Shown here one piece after another: positions 28,519 to 36,201 of a DNA stretch of 64,000 bases. The translations under genes were made by a program, and so were the position numbers. The notes under the pieces were generated by a model. That model ran no database searches. It had not been told where the DNA came from and was given only the letters and a program-made list of their open reading frames with translations. This stretch comes from Desulfomicrobium orale DSM 12838 (GTDB taxonomy: Bacteria > Desulfobacterota > Desulfovibrionia > Desulfovibrionales > Desulfomicrobiaceae), in NCBI RefSeq assembly GCF_001553625.1, contig NZ_CP014230.1, positions 372,001 through 436,000 on the forward strand. The letters run 5' to 3'. Position 1 is the first letter of the stretch, and each line of letters begins with the position of its first letter.

Positions 28519-29011
28519 GGCGAACCATCCCCTGAAAATGCTTCCGGACATGGAGCAGAGAAACAACCGCCAGCAGGAAAAAACCCGCCCCGAGCAATCC
28601 GATGAACGGCCATGTCCGGATGCTCGTCGTCGGTGTACACTCTCCGTTGATGAAAGCATCGACGGCATAATCCACCGTTTTCCAGCCCATGGCGACACAG
28701 AGGACGCATCCGAGCAGACAGCCCAGCACGCCGAGGGCGCGCTGCACCCGCCGCGGCATCATGTCCGTCAGGACTTCCACCTCCAGATGGCTGTGGGTCA
28801 CGCCCGTATAGGCAAGGCCGCACCCGACCACCGCTCCCATGAGGACTTCGACCACCTCGAAGACGCCGGAAATGGACGTGCCGAAACAGCCACGCATCAC
28901 AACATCCGCCGTGACAAGCAGTGTCATGAATCCCAACAGAACGCATCCGAGGACATTACCCCACAGGGCCGCCCTGCGGATGGCCGCGCCTCCTTTCTTC
29001 ATGCAATCCAT
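28508..29011 (-). CDS. dctQ: TRAP transporter small permease DctQ
   Basis: A 167-residue four-helix membrane protein of the DctQ family (helices around LGCVLLGFMTLLVTADVV, GAVVGCGLAYTGV, LGVLGCLLGCVLCVAMG and FIGLLGAGFFLLAVVSLL). I chose ATG 29011, with GGAGG about 10 bases upstream; an alternative ATG lies at 29002. It overlaps dctM by 11 bp and follows dctP by 57 bp, the normal P-Q-M order. It is intact, while both neighbours are frameshifted. Role: small membrane subunit bridging the binding protein and permease of a carboxylate importer. Confidence 0.85.
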   Translation of the reverse strand: MDCMKKGGAAIRRAALWGNVLGCVLLGFMTLLVTADVVMRGCFGTSISGVFEVVEVLMGAVVGCGLAYTGVTHSHLEVEVLTDMMPRRVQRALGVLGCLLGCVLCVAMGWKTVDYAVDAFINGECTPTTSIRTWPFIGLLGAGFFLLAVVSLLHVRKHFQGMVRHDA

Positions 29012-29068
29012 GCGAGCAGAACCTCCGCGGCCGCACGAAGCTTTCATCCGCACGGCCGCTCATGCATT

Positions 29069-30102
29069 TTACCGGGTTTCGTACTGCTTCATGAGTTCAA
29101 GAAATTCCGCCACATACCGGCGGGCGTCCGGGACGCCTTCTTTCTCCATCCGGCTCAATTCCTCTTCCCGAACCTCGGCGCATACCTTGTCGATCTTCTC
29201 GCGATCGGAAGCAGAGAAGTTCAGGACGGCCTTGCCTTCCACCTGCAGGGACTTGCGCATCTCCTCGGAAATGGATGCCTCCGTTTCACCGCCCAAGGCC
29301 GCGAAGCGTGCGCCGCTGGCGTCCTCCATCACCTTCTGGAGGTCGGGCGGCAGTGAGTTCCATTTGTTCTCGTTGATTACCAAATAAAAATAGATAGGCG
29401 GCAGGAAATCACTTTCGGTAAAAAAATTACAGATGTTCACCAGCCCGAACCCGCGGTGTCCTTCCCATGCGGCGACGGTGGCCTCGACGATCTTCTTCTG
29501 GAGATTCATGAAAATGTCCGGCCCGGGCACCGTCATGACCGTGGCCCCCATACGCTCGGCAAGCAACGCCGTGCTCTTGCCATTCGTACGCAGCCGGAGT
29601 CCCTTGAAATCATCGAGGGTAGCCACGGGTTTGGCCACGCTTCCAATGACCATCGGAGAGACATGCACGCCAAGAATTTTGACGCCTTTCGCTTCCTGGT
29701 GGAAAGCGGGGGTCCTTGCGATCAGATCCCACACTGCGAGAGAAGCTGCGCGGGATTGGTGATGTTCAGGCCCGGTACGTACAGAGCTTCGAGCGCCTTC
29801 AGCCGGTCGATGAAAAAAAAGGAATGCAGGTAGGCGATGTCCACCAGACCGTCCTGGCAGGCCATCAGGTTGACGTTCGGTTTGGCCAGCGATCCGCTGG
29901 GATACAGGTTTATCTTGATCCGGCCATTGGAGGCTTCTTCCACAGCCTTGCTCCACGCCTGCACCGTCCGCACCTGCTGCACGGACTGCGAGCCAAGGCC
30001 GGTTTCAAAGTTCAGAACAAATACGTCGTCGGCGTGAGCATCGCTCAAAACACCCCATCCCAACAGCACAAAGCCGCACAGCAGCCCCCGCAAGATTTTC
30101 AT
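29069..30102 (-). pseudogene. dctP: TRAP transporter solute-binding protein DctP, single-base frameshift
   Basis: The frame from ATG 30102 encodes a signal peptide (residues 1-24, ending DAHA) and the first lobe of a DctP-family binding protein (NLMACQDGLVDIAYLHSFFF). It stops at 29722 after NPAQLLSQ. The rest continues one frame over (VWDLIARTPAFHQEA onward) and includes a typical DctP core (VIGSVAKPVATLDDFKGLRL, EATVAAWEGHRG) to the stop at 29069. One missing base near 29730-29737 explains the break. DctP binds the substrate in the periplasm, and the ligand class (usually a carboxylate) cannot be told from sequence. Its position between two CoA/AMP ligases suggests an acid used by the cluster (inference). 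Confidence 0.82.
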
Positions 30103-30186
30103 ATCCCGCTCTCCGTTTCATCAATATTGTTAATCGTGCTCCGGCAGCTTGCCGGGGCTCTCCAGCAAAGAACGGCTGCCGAGACG

Positions 30187-31841
30187 TTACGCGTCGGCAG
30201 TAACAAAATAGCGTTCCGCCATTTCCCGCAGTTTGTATTTCTGGACCTTACCGTTGGCAGTAAGAGGAAACTCCCTCACCAGTGCGAGATGCCGAGGAAT
30301 CTTGTACCAAGCGATGCGTCCCCGGCAGAATGCCCGGACAGTCTCCGGCGAGACATCCGCCCCTCCCTGACGATCAGGAAGGCGCCCACCTCTTCGCCAT
30401 AGCGTTCGCTGGGCACTCCGACTATCTGGACGTCGAGAACTCCATCCATGGTGCGGAGATAATCCTCAACCTCGCGGGGGTATACGTTTTCCCCTCCCCG
30501 GATGATCATGTCCTTGATCCGCCCCCGGATGCTGACATAGCCGTCCGCGTCCATGCATCCGAGATCACCCGTATGCAGCCAGCCATGATCGTCGATGACC
30601 TCGGCCGTGGCTTCCGGCATATCGTAATATCCCCGCATGACGTTGTAGCCCCGGCAGCAGACCTCCCCCACTTCGCCGCGAGGGAGCTCCGTGTTGCAGT
30701 TCCGATCACGGATGGAAACCTCGATGCCGGGCAGAGACCGTCCCACTGTCGAGACACGGCGGTCCACGGAATCGTCCATCCGGGTCTGGGTCAGTACCGG
30801 AGAACCTTCCGTCAGCCCGTAGCAGATGGTGATTCCCTCCATGCCCATACGGGTCATGACCGCGCGCATGAGTTCTTCGGGGCATACGGCTCCCGCCATG
30901 ATTCCCGTGCGAAGCGTGCCGAACTCGAAACGTGGAAAAAACCGGTGATGCAGCACTGCCTGAAAAAAACTCGGCACCCCATACAAAGCCGTGCAGCGCT
31001 CCTGCGCTACCGCGTTCATAACCGGGATGGGCGAGAAGGTATCCAGCAGAACCATCGTGGCCCCGTAAAAAGTGCAGGCCAATGCGCCAAGCACGCAACC
31101 CACGCAGTGAAACAGCGGCACAGGCAGGCAGACCCGGTCGGCCGCGGTCAGGCTCAGATTACCGCCGACGCAACGGGCGTTGTTCACAATACCTACATGG
31201 GTCAGCATCACACCCTTTGGAAACCCGGTGGTTCCCGACGTATACTGCATGTTGGCTATGGCGTACGGCTCCACGGCGCTCCGGCGGGCCGCATAGGCCG
31301 TCTCGGAAACATCCCGCCCCAGAGCATCCAGCTCGGACAGGGAGTAGGCGGCCGCCTTGACCGGAGCATCCCCGAAAGCCACGATCCGGCGCAGCTCCGG
31401 CGCATGGCGGGAATGCAGCGCACCCCGCGGGTGCTCCAGCACCTCCGGGACGGCAGCATGGAGGGAGGTTGCAAAATCGCGTCCGTGCAAACCCTGAAAA
31501 AACACGAGCGTCCCACAACCGGATTGCCGCAGCAGGTAACGCAACTCCGTTTCCTGATAATTCGTATTCACCGTGAGCAGCACCGCGCCGATCTTCGCCG
31601 CCGCGAACATGAACACGATCCATTGCGGGCAGTTGGGAGCCCACAGGGCTATCTTTTCCCCTTCATCCACGCCGATGGTCATCAGCCCCCGGGCGGTGTC
31701 ATCGACCCGCTCCGAAAGCTCCAGCCAAGTCCACCGCACTCCTGAAGCCGGATGAACGACCGCCTCCCCCAAGGGAAACGCTTTGACGGCGGCATCGAGA
31801 ACCTGCCCCAGGGTCAGTTCCTGCACTGCAAATTCTTTCAT
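30187..31841 (-). pseudogene. Acyl-CoA synthetase (AMP-forming), single-base frameshift near the C-terminus
   Basis: A fatty/organic-acid CoA ligase with MQYTSGTTGFPKGVMLTH (phosphate-binding loop), CYGLTEGSP (A5), WLHTGDLGCMDADGYV and GRIKDMIIRGGENVYP. The open frame goes wrong after FLIVREG and stops at 30276. In the next frame the family C-terminus follows: RAFCRGRIAWYKIPRHL and then LTANGKVQKYKLREM with the catalytic Lys, ending at TAA 30187-30189. Adding one G to the G4 run at about 30361-30364 (plus-strand C run) restores it. The start ATG 31841 has GGAG upstream and fits the family; ATG 31949 would add 36 residues. It could make the CoA ester used by the carboxylase/reductase (inference). 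Confidence 0.82.
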
Positions 31842-32019
31842 GACATCTCCGGCCACTGCTTCGGGAGAGAGGGAATCCCCCGTCGAAATGGAGAAAAATC
31901 CTCCCCGGACACACCCTCCGGACAGGATCCGCATCCGGGGGCGAGACATCGTTTCATCTCCGCAGCTTTCATTACGCCTCGTTTTTATGCGCTGAGAGGC
32001 GAAAAAAGGCGTTCAGAAT

Positions 32020-32754
32020 TCATGACAACCCCTGATCCTGACCAACAAATGGCTGTCTCCGTACGGCGAGGGCACCCGCGAAGCCTTCGGCGGGATGCCA
32101 TTCCGTCAGATCGACATCGGGGGAGTCACCATCTTTCAGGATAAGGGAAACGCCGTCTCCTCCCCGATCATCCGGCGGGCGGATGCAGAATCGGTCCAGC
32201 GGAAAGGAAAGCCCTTCTCCGAGCGCCTTCACAAAGGCTTCCCGAAGCACCCAGCACCGAAAAAAACGGCTTTCAGGCGGAACACCGCCAGCTATCCAGG
32301 CTCGCTCGCCGGAAGAAAAAAACTGCTCCGCAATGTCCGCCATGGCCGGAAACGGCCTCACCCGCTCGATATCCACTCCGACCTCGCGGTCGGGAAATAT
32401 CGCCACGGCGGCCAGCCCTTCCGCATGAGAAAGGCTGAAGTACGGCCCGCCCTCCACAAAAGGCTTCCCGCAGACATTCCGGAAAAAACGCACTTCGCGA
32501 GGGTCGCGGCCGAGCCAGCGCCCGAGGAGAATCCGTAAGGCCCCGTGCGCGGCGGCATAGCGATCGCCCAGCGTGACGGTGGCGAAACGCCTGGCCGACG
32601 CTTCTTCCTCGGGAGAAAGTACGGTGCGGGCCTGAGCGAGCACCAGGGGGTCGTCCAGGTGAACCGTCCAGACTTCAGGGCTGCCGCACGGCATCCGCTT
32701 CGAACTTTCCGACTCGAATATCCACCGGACGGGTACCTGACCGGCCGGGTTCAT
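32020..32754 (-). CDS. 4'-phosphopantetheinyl transferase, Sfp type
   Basis: A 244-residue Sfp/EntD-superfamily enzyme that attaches phosphopantetheine from CoA to carrier-protein serines. It shows the family motifs FSLSHAEGLAAVAI, VGVDIERV (Mg-binding Asp and Glu) and WVLREAFVKALGEGL (variant of W-x-x-K-E-A with Arg for Lys). I chose ATG 32754 because it overlaps the thioesterase stop as ATGA; the longer frame to 32835 reads through that gene. Five carrier domains in the cluster need this activation, so the product line appears self-contained. Confidence 0.9.
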   Translation of the reverse strand: MNPAGQVPVRWIFESESSKRMPCGSPEVWTVHLDDPLVLAQARTVLSPEEEASARRFATVTLGDRYAAAHGALRILLGRWLGRDPREVRFFRNVCGKPFVEGGPYFSLSHAEGLAAVAIFPDREVGVDIERVRPFPAMADIAEQFFSSGERAWIAGGVPPESRFFRCWVLREAFVKALGEGLSFPLDRFCIRPPDDRGGDGVSLILKDGDSPDVDLTEWHPAEGFAGALAVRRQPFVGQDQGLS

Positions 32755-33473
32755 ATGCCGAGCGCCCTCCGGATGCCCGATAACAACAGCGGCGCGGCAT
32801 GCGTCAGATAAAAATGATCTCCCGGGATCTCGCACAAGGAGAAGCCCCGGGCCGTATGCCGCCCCCAGCCCTCCATTTCCTCCCTGGTCGCCTCTGGATC
32901 GTCGGAACCGCGAAAGGCCGTGAACGGAACGGGAAGGGGCTCCTCTTCCTGATACACGTAGGTTTCATCGACAGTGAAATCCGCCCGCAAGAGCGGGAGA
33001 AAAAGCTTCATCAACTCCTTGTTGTCCAAAAGGCTTTGCGGCGTCCCCCCGTAGCGGGAAAGTGCGGCGAAAAACTCGTCCTCTTCGAGCTCGTGCAGAG
33101 GAGAAGGTTCGGGAATTTCCGGAGCGCGGCTTCCCGAAACGAACAGATGACAGGGAAGGGGCCGGCCTTCTCGCCGCATATGCCGGGCCAGTTCGAAGGC
33201 GACGCGCGCACCGAGGCTGTGCCCGAAAAAGGCGTACGGCTGTCCGGCATAAGGCAGAACCGCCTCGGCGGCCTGCTCGACAACCTCCTTCATGGACAGC
33301 AGGGGCGCCTCCCGCATCCGGTTTTCACGGCCCGGAAGCTGGACGGGAACAACTCCCATCGCGGGATCTTTCGTCCAGGCGCGGTAGGCCGAAGCCCCGC
33401 CGCCGGCATGGGGAAAACAGAAAAGTCGAACCGGAGCATACGGGACCTTTTCCGGCATGAACCAACCTGGCAT
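32751..33473 (-). CDS. Type II (editing) thioesterase, upstream copy
   Basis: A 240-residue type II thioesterase with LFCFPHAGGGASAY, nucleophile motif GHSLGA, acidic residue in FRGSDDPEA and catalytic His in PGDHFYLTH. It is clearly homologous to, but not a recent copy of, the thioesterase at 7777-8538. It overlaps the phosphopantetheinyl transferase gene by 4 bp, so the two are translated together. The role is removal of stalled or wrong acyl groups from carrier domains. Two such editing enzymes in one cluster may reflect different acyl substrates, for example aryl/aminoacyl versus alkylmalonyl-derived. Confidence 0.9.
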   Translation of the reverse strand: MPGWFMPEKVPYAPVRLFCFPHAGGGASAYRAWTKDPAMGVVPVQLPGRENRMREAPLLSMKEVVEQAAEAVLPYAGQPYAFFGHSLGARVAFELARHMRREGRPLPCHLFVSGSRAPEIPEPSPLHELEEDEFFAALSRYGGTPQSLLDNKELMKLFLPLLRADFTVDETYVYQEEEPLPVPFTAFRGSDDPEATREEMEGWGRHTARGFSLCEIPGDHFYLTHAAPLLLSGIRRALGI

Positions 33474-33509
33474 GTTTTTCTTCCTTTTTTATCCTGAAAC
33501 GGCAGCCGC

Positions 33510-34421
33510 CTATTTGTTGCCGGAAACGATCCGCGCCCGCTCGGGTACGTCCTCCGTAACCCACATGTTGGCCCCGATAATGGCTCCCGAACCGATGGTG
33601 ATATTTCCCAGAACCGTCGCCCCGGCGTAGATGATGACGTTGTCGCCGAGACGCGGGTGACGGGGAAGCCCCTTGACCAGCATGCCCGAGGCATCCTTGC
33701 GGAAGGAAAGCGCGCCGAGGGTGACGCCCTGATACAGGCGGCAGTTCCTGCCGATGACGGATGTCTCCCCGATGACCACCCCCGTGCCGTGATCGATGAA
33801 GAACCCTTCCCCGATCCGGGCTCCCGGATGGATATCGATCCCCGTGGCAGTATGGGCCATTTCCGTGAGGATGCGCGGAAGAAGCGGCACTTCAAGCTCG
33901 CTGAGCTCGTGGGCGATACGGTAGTGGGTCATCGCCAGAATAGAGGGATAGCAGAAGATGGTTTCGCCGAGACTCGTCGCCGCCGGATCGCCCTCATAGG
34001 CGGCTCTCGCGTCCGAAGCGAGAAGCTTCCGCAGGACGGGCAGCCGCTCGATGAAGCACACGGCCTTTTCGTAGGAAAGTTTCTGGCATTCCGAACACGC
34101 GCCGCATTCCTTGGCATACCGCGCATGGGAGAAACACGCGCCGGAATAAATCTGCCCGGCCATCCGCTGAAGCACAGAATCGATGGATGCAGCGATGTGG
34201 TAATGATGGGACTCGGAGAGCACAGGCGTTCCGAAGTAGCCGGGAAACAGGATCGTTTTGAGAAGATGAACGATTTCCCGGATGACCTCCAGAGACGGCA
34301 TGGGGGCGTTGTGCAGCGGAGAATGAGCGATATCGCTCATGGCCTCGGGTGCACACAGCTGGCCTATGACGCAATCGAGCCGGCTTACTGGAGTCGCGCC
34401 GGCGACGGACGAGGAGAACAT
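33510..34421 (-). CDS. cysE: Serine O-acetyltransferase (EpsC/NifP-type CysE)
   Basis: A protein of about 303 residues. The N-terminal helical region contains LFPGYFGTPVL and a Cys-rich patch (CGACSEC). The left-handed beta-helix acetyltransferase domain (from about 190) has GIDIHPGARIGEGFFIDHG, VIGETSVIG and a C-terminal hexapeptide series. It makes O-acetylserine, the cysteine precursor. I chose ATG 34421 by family length; the frame is open to ATG 34613, but that stretch includes a tandem repeat and looks non-coding. It is the first gene of the minus-strand cluster. A dedicated copy fits with two or three cysteines being consumed per product molecule (inference). Confidence 0.88.
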   Translation of the reverse strand: MFSSSVAGATPVSRLDCVIGQLCAPEAMSDIAHSPLHNAPMPSLEVIREIVHLLKTILFPGYFGTPVLSESHHYHIAASIDSVLQRMAGQIYSGACFSHARYAKECGACSECQKLSYEKAVCFIERLPVLRKLLASDARAAYEGDPAATSLGETIFCYPSILAMTHYRIAHELSELEVPLLPRILTEMAHTATGIDIHPGARIGEGFFIDHGTGVVIGETSVIGRNCRLYQGVTLGALSFRKDASGMLVKGLPRHPRLGDNVIIYAGATVLGNITIGSGAIIGANMWVTEDVPERARIVSGNK

Positions 34422-34499
34422 GCCGCAAACCTCTTCTGTTGAAAGTCGAGCCTTTGCAAACCACGTTGCGTTTTCGTCTTCCCGCAAGAGCCGGCCGGC

Positions 34500-34557
34500 G
34501 CATGACTCCGACTCGCTTTCGGGGAAACGCATGACTCCGACTCGCTTTCGGGGAAAC
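34500..34557. repeat. 29-bp perfect tandem duplication
   Basis: The unit starting GCATGACTCCGACTCGC occupies 34500-34528 and is repeated exactly at 34529-34557. It lies in the leader region of the cysE gene. It may be a recent slippage event or a duplicated regulatory sequence. Confidence 0.9.
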
Positions 34558-34570
34558 CTAGTCAGAATAC

Positions 34571-34610
34571 GGACCAAAAAAACAAAGGCCATACCAATTC
34601 GGACCAAAAA
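34571..34610 (-). promoter_or_regulatory. Direct-repeat candidate operator upstream of cysE
   Basis: The decamer GGACCAAAAA occurs at 34571-34580 and again at 34601-34610, exactly 30 bp apart, and the preceding bases are also similar (ATAC and ATTC). Two identical sites on the same helix face (about three turns) just upstream of the first gene of a large operon look like tandem binding sites for a regulator. I cannot name the protein, and no Fur-box palindrome was recognised here. Confidence 0.4.
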
Positions 34611-34720
34611 CATGACATAATGTGCATGATGAATGTCCGGTCATTCCGGGGGGACCCGTTTCCTGCCGCAACCAACCGGCCGTAGCGCGACTTGGACAAC
34701 CCCGCCATCAAGAAGTACAC

Positions 34721-34744
34721 AAGACGCATTCATGCGTCTTTTTT
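34721..34744 (+). terminator. Rho-independent terminator
   Basis: AAGACGCA (34721-34728) and TGCGTCTT (34733-34740) form an 8-bp stem with a TTCA loop, followed by further T residues (34741-34744). The T tail exists only in the plus direction. It isolates the small gene and lptF from upstream transcription. Confidence 0.75.
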
Positions 34745-34846
34745 GTCTCTTCTTTCCAACCGGTCGGCTCTCGCGGCCGCGTTGTGCCCCGGAAACCTTT
34801 GGGCTATGGTGCCTTTCGTCACGAAGGAAAGCCAAGGAGCCAATCC

Positions 34847-35029
34847 ATGCCCACCATCATGCCCACGGACAGGAATCTGCGCGAGGCCATCGCCTGGATC
34901 GAGGAGCGTCGCGGCGAAGGCGGCGACGTGTGCGCCCTCATGGCCGAAGCCGGACCCCGCTACAATCTCACTCCTTTGGAAGAGCAGGCCCTGTCGCGCT
35001 TCTATGAGCGGGAAGACGCGCATCCATGA
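34847..35029 (+). CDS. Small hypothetical protein (60 aa) coupled to lptF
   Basis: A 60-residue soluble, acidic protein starting MPTIMPTDRNLREAIAWIEE. AAGGAG lies 7 bases before the ATG, and the stop overlaps the lptF start as ATGA (35026-35029), so translation is coupled. I recognise no domain. The sequence is predicted mostly helical, with LTPLEEQALSRFYE near the end. Coupling to lptF hints at a link to lipopolysaccharide export, but this is only positional. Confidence 0.7.
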   Translation: MPTIMPTDRNLREAIAWIEERRGEGGDVCALMAEAGPRYNLTPLEEQALSRFYEREDAHP

Positions 35030-36201
35030 TCCGCATCCCTCTTCTGCAGCGCGTCCTGTTCCGGGAAATGGCCCTCATCACGGGCATCTGTCTCGGAGCC
35101 CTGCTCTGCCTCATTTTACTGGGCCGCCTGCTGCAACTGCGCGATCTGTTTCTGGCCCAAGGCGTGACCGTTGCGGATCTGATCCGGCTGTTCGTCTATC
35201 TGAGCCCGCTTTTTCTCATTCTGCTGGTGCCGGTTTCATGCATGCTGGGTCTTTTTCTGACCCTGTTGCGCATGGGTGCGGACAGGGAACTCGTGTCCCT
35301 GCGGGCGGGCGGGCTGAGCTTCGGAGCCTTGTTGCCTGCTCCGGTGATGCTGAGTCTGATCTGCTGCGGGCTGACCCTCTGGCTTTCCCTGGCCGGCATC
35401 TCCTGGGGTATGGACAATTTCCGGAGAATGGTGGTGGAGCTGGCCCGGCACAAGACCGCCGTCAGCGTGCAGCCCGGCGTGTTCAACACCTCGTTTCCGC
35501 ATCTGACGGTTTACGCCCGGCAGGCCGATCCGGGCACCGGAGAGCTGCGGGATATCTTCGCCCGGGAAAATTCCAGGCCCGGCGCACCGGCCACCATCGT
35601 CGCGCCTCGGGGCCGGATCGACTCCGATCCTGAGCGGGGCCAGATTTTCGTGCGCCTGGAAGACGGCCGCGTGTACCGCGAGGAAGATGGTGAACTCTCC
35701 GTGGCCGGCTTCGGGCGGTACCTTCTTTCTCTGGACACGACCCGGCTGCTGGGGGGCTTCGAACTCAAGGACAAGGCTCCGAAGGAAATGTCCTGGCAGA
35801 CTCTGCGGGGCGTATTCCGGGGTGCCTTCGACCATGAGAGTCTCAATTTTCAGCGCAAGGTGCACATCGAACTGCACAAGCGTCTGGCCCTGCCCGCCGC
35901 CTGCCTGGTGCTGGGGCTCTTCGCCTTGCCGCTGGCCTTCTTTTTTCAGGGCATGAAGCGGCAGTACGGTCTGGTCGTGGCCCTGGGCGCCTTCTTCCTG
36001 TATTATGTGCTGCTTTCGGCGGGCATGTCTCTGGCCGAGGGCGGCGTGCTCGAACCGGCGGTGGGCCTGTGGCTGCCCAACGCTCTTTTTCTGGCCGCGG
36101 CTCTGGCCGGTATCCGGATGGCGGCGGAGGAACGCGGGTGGAATCCGGCCATTCTGAAATACTTTTCGCGGCGCGGGCCGCGTGCCGGGAGCAGTTCATG
36201 A
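35026..36201 (+). CDS. lptF: LPS export permease LptF
   Basis: A 391-residue YjgP/YjgQ-family permease with three N-terminal helices (about 15-125), a periplasmic beta-jellyroll (about 130-270) and three C-terminal helices (about 285-370). The N-terminal LLQRVLFREMALITG and the late block PAACLVLGLFALPLAFFF are typical. With LptG and the ATPase LptB it extracts LPS from the inner membrane. It overlaps the gene before it and lptG after it by 4 bp each (ATGA), making a tight operon. Confidence 0.92.
   Translation: MIRIPLLQRVLFREMALITGICLGALLCLILLGRLLQLRDLFLAQGVTVADLIRLFVYLSPLFLILLVPVSCMLGLFLTLLRMGADRELVSLRAGGLSFGALLPAPVMLSLICCGLTLWLSLAGISWGMDNFRRMVVELARHKTAVSVQPGVFNTSFPHLTVYARQADPGTGELRDIFARENSRPGAPATIVAPRGRIDSDPERGQIFVRLEDGRVYREEDGELSVAGFGRYLLSLDTTRLLGGFELKDKAPKEMSWQTLRGVFRGAFDHESLNFQRKVHIELHKRLALPAACLVLGLFALPLAFFFQGMKRQYGLVVALGAFFLYYVLLSAGMSLAEGGVLEPAVGLWLPNALFLAAALAGIRMAAEERGWNPAILKYFSRRGPRAGSSS

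Larger units (their letters stand above)
34422..34846. other. 425-bp divergent intergenic region between the cluster and the lpt operon
   Basis: This gap separates cysE (minus) from the small gene before lptF (plus). It holds the 29-bp tandem duplication, the GGACCAAAAA direct repeats and a rho-independent terminator at 34721-34744 pointing right. The terminator has no complete gene before it, so it may close a short untranslated RNA or the remnant of a lost gene. I see no convincing coding frame. Confidence 0.6.

Noticed and set aside
31975..32005. CGCCTC/GAGGCG hairpin between the phosphopantetheinyl transferase and acyl-CoA ligase genes
   Set aside because: The stem is only 6 bp with a long loop, and the T run is on the wrong side for termination of the upstream gene.
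34422..34613. Longer start for the serine acetyltransferase at 34613
   Set aside because: The added residues include the product of a perfect 29-bp duplication and candidate operator repeats, and the family length fits ATG 34421.
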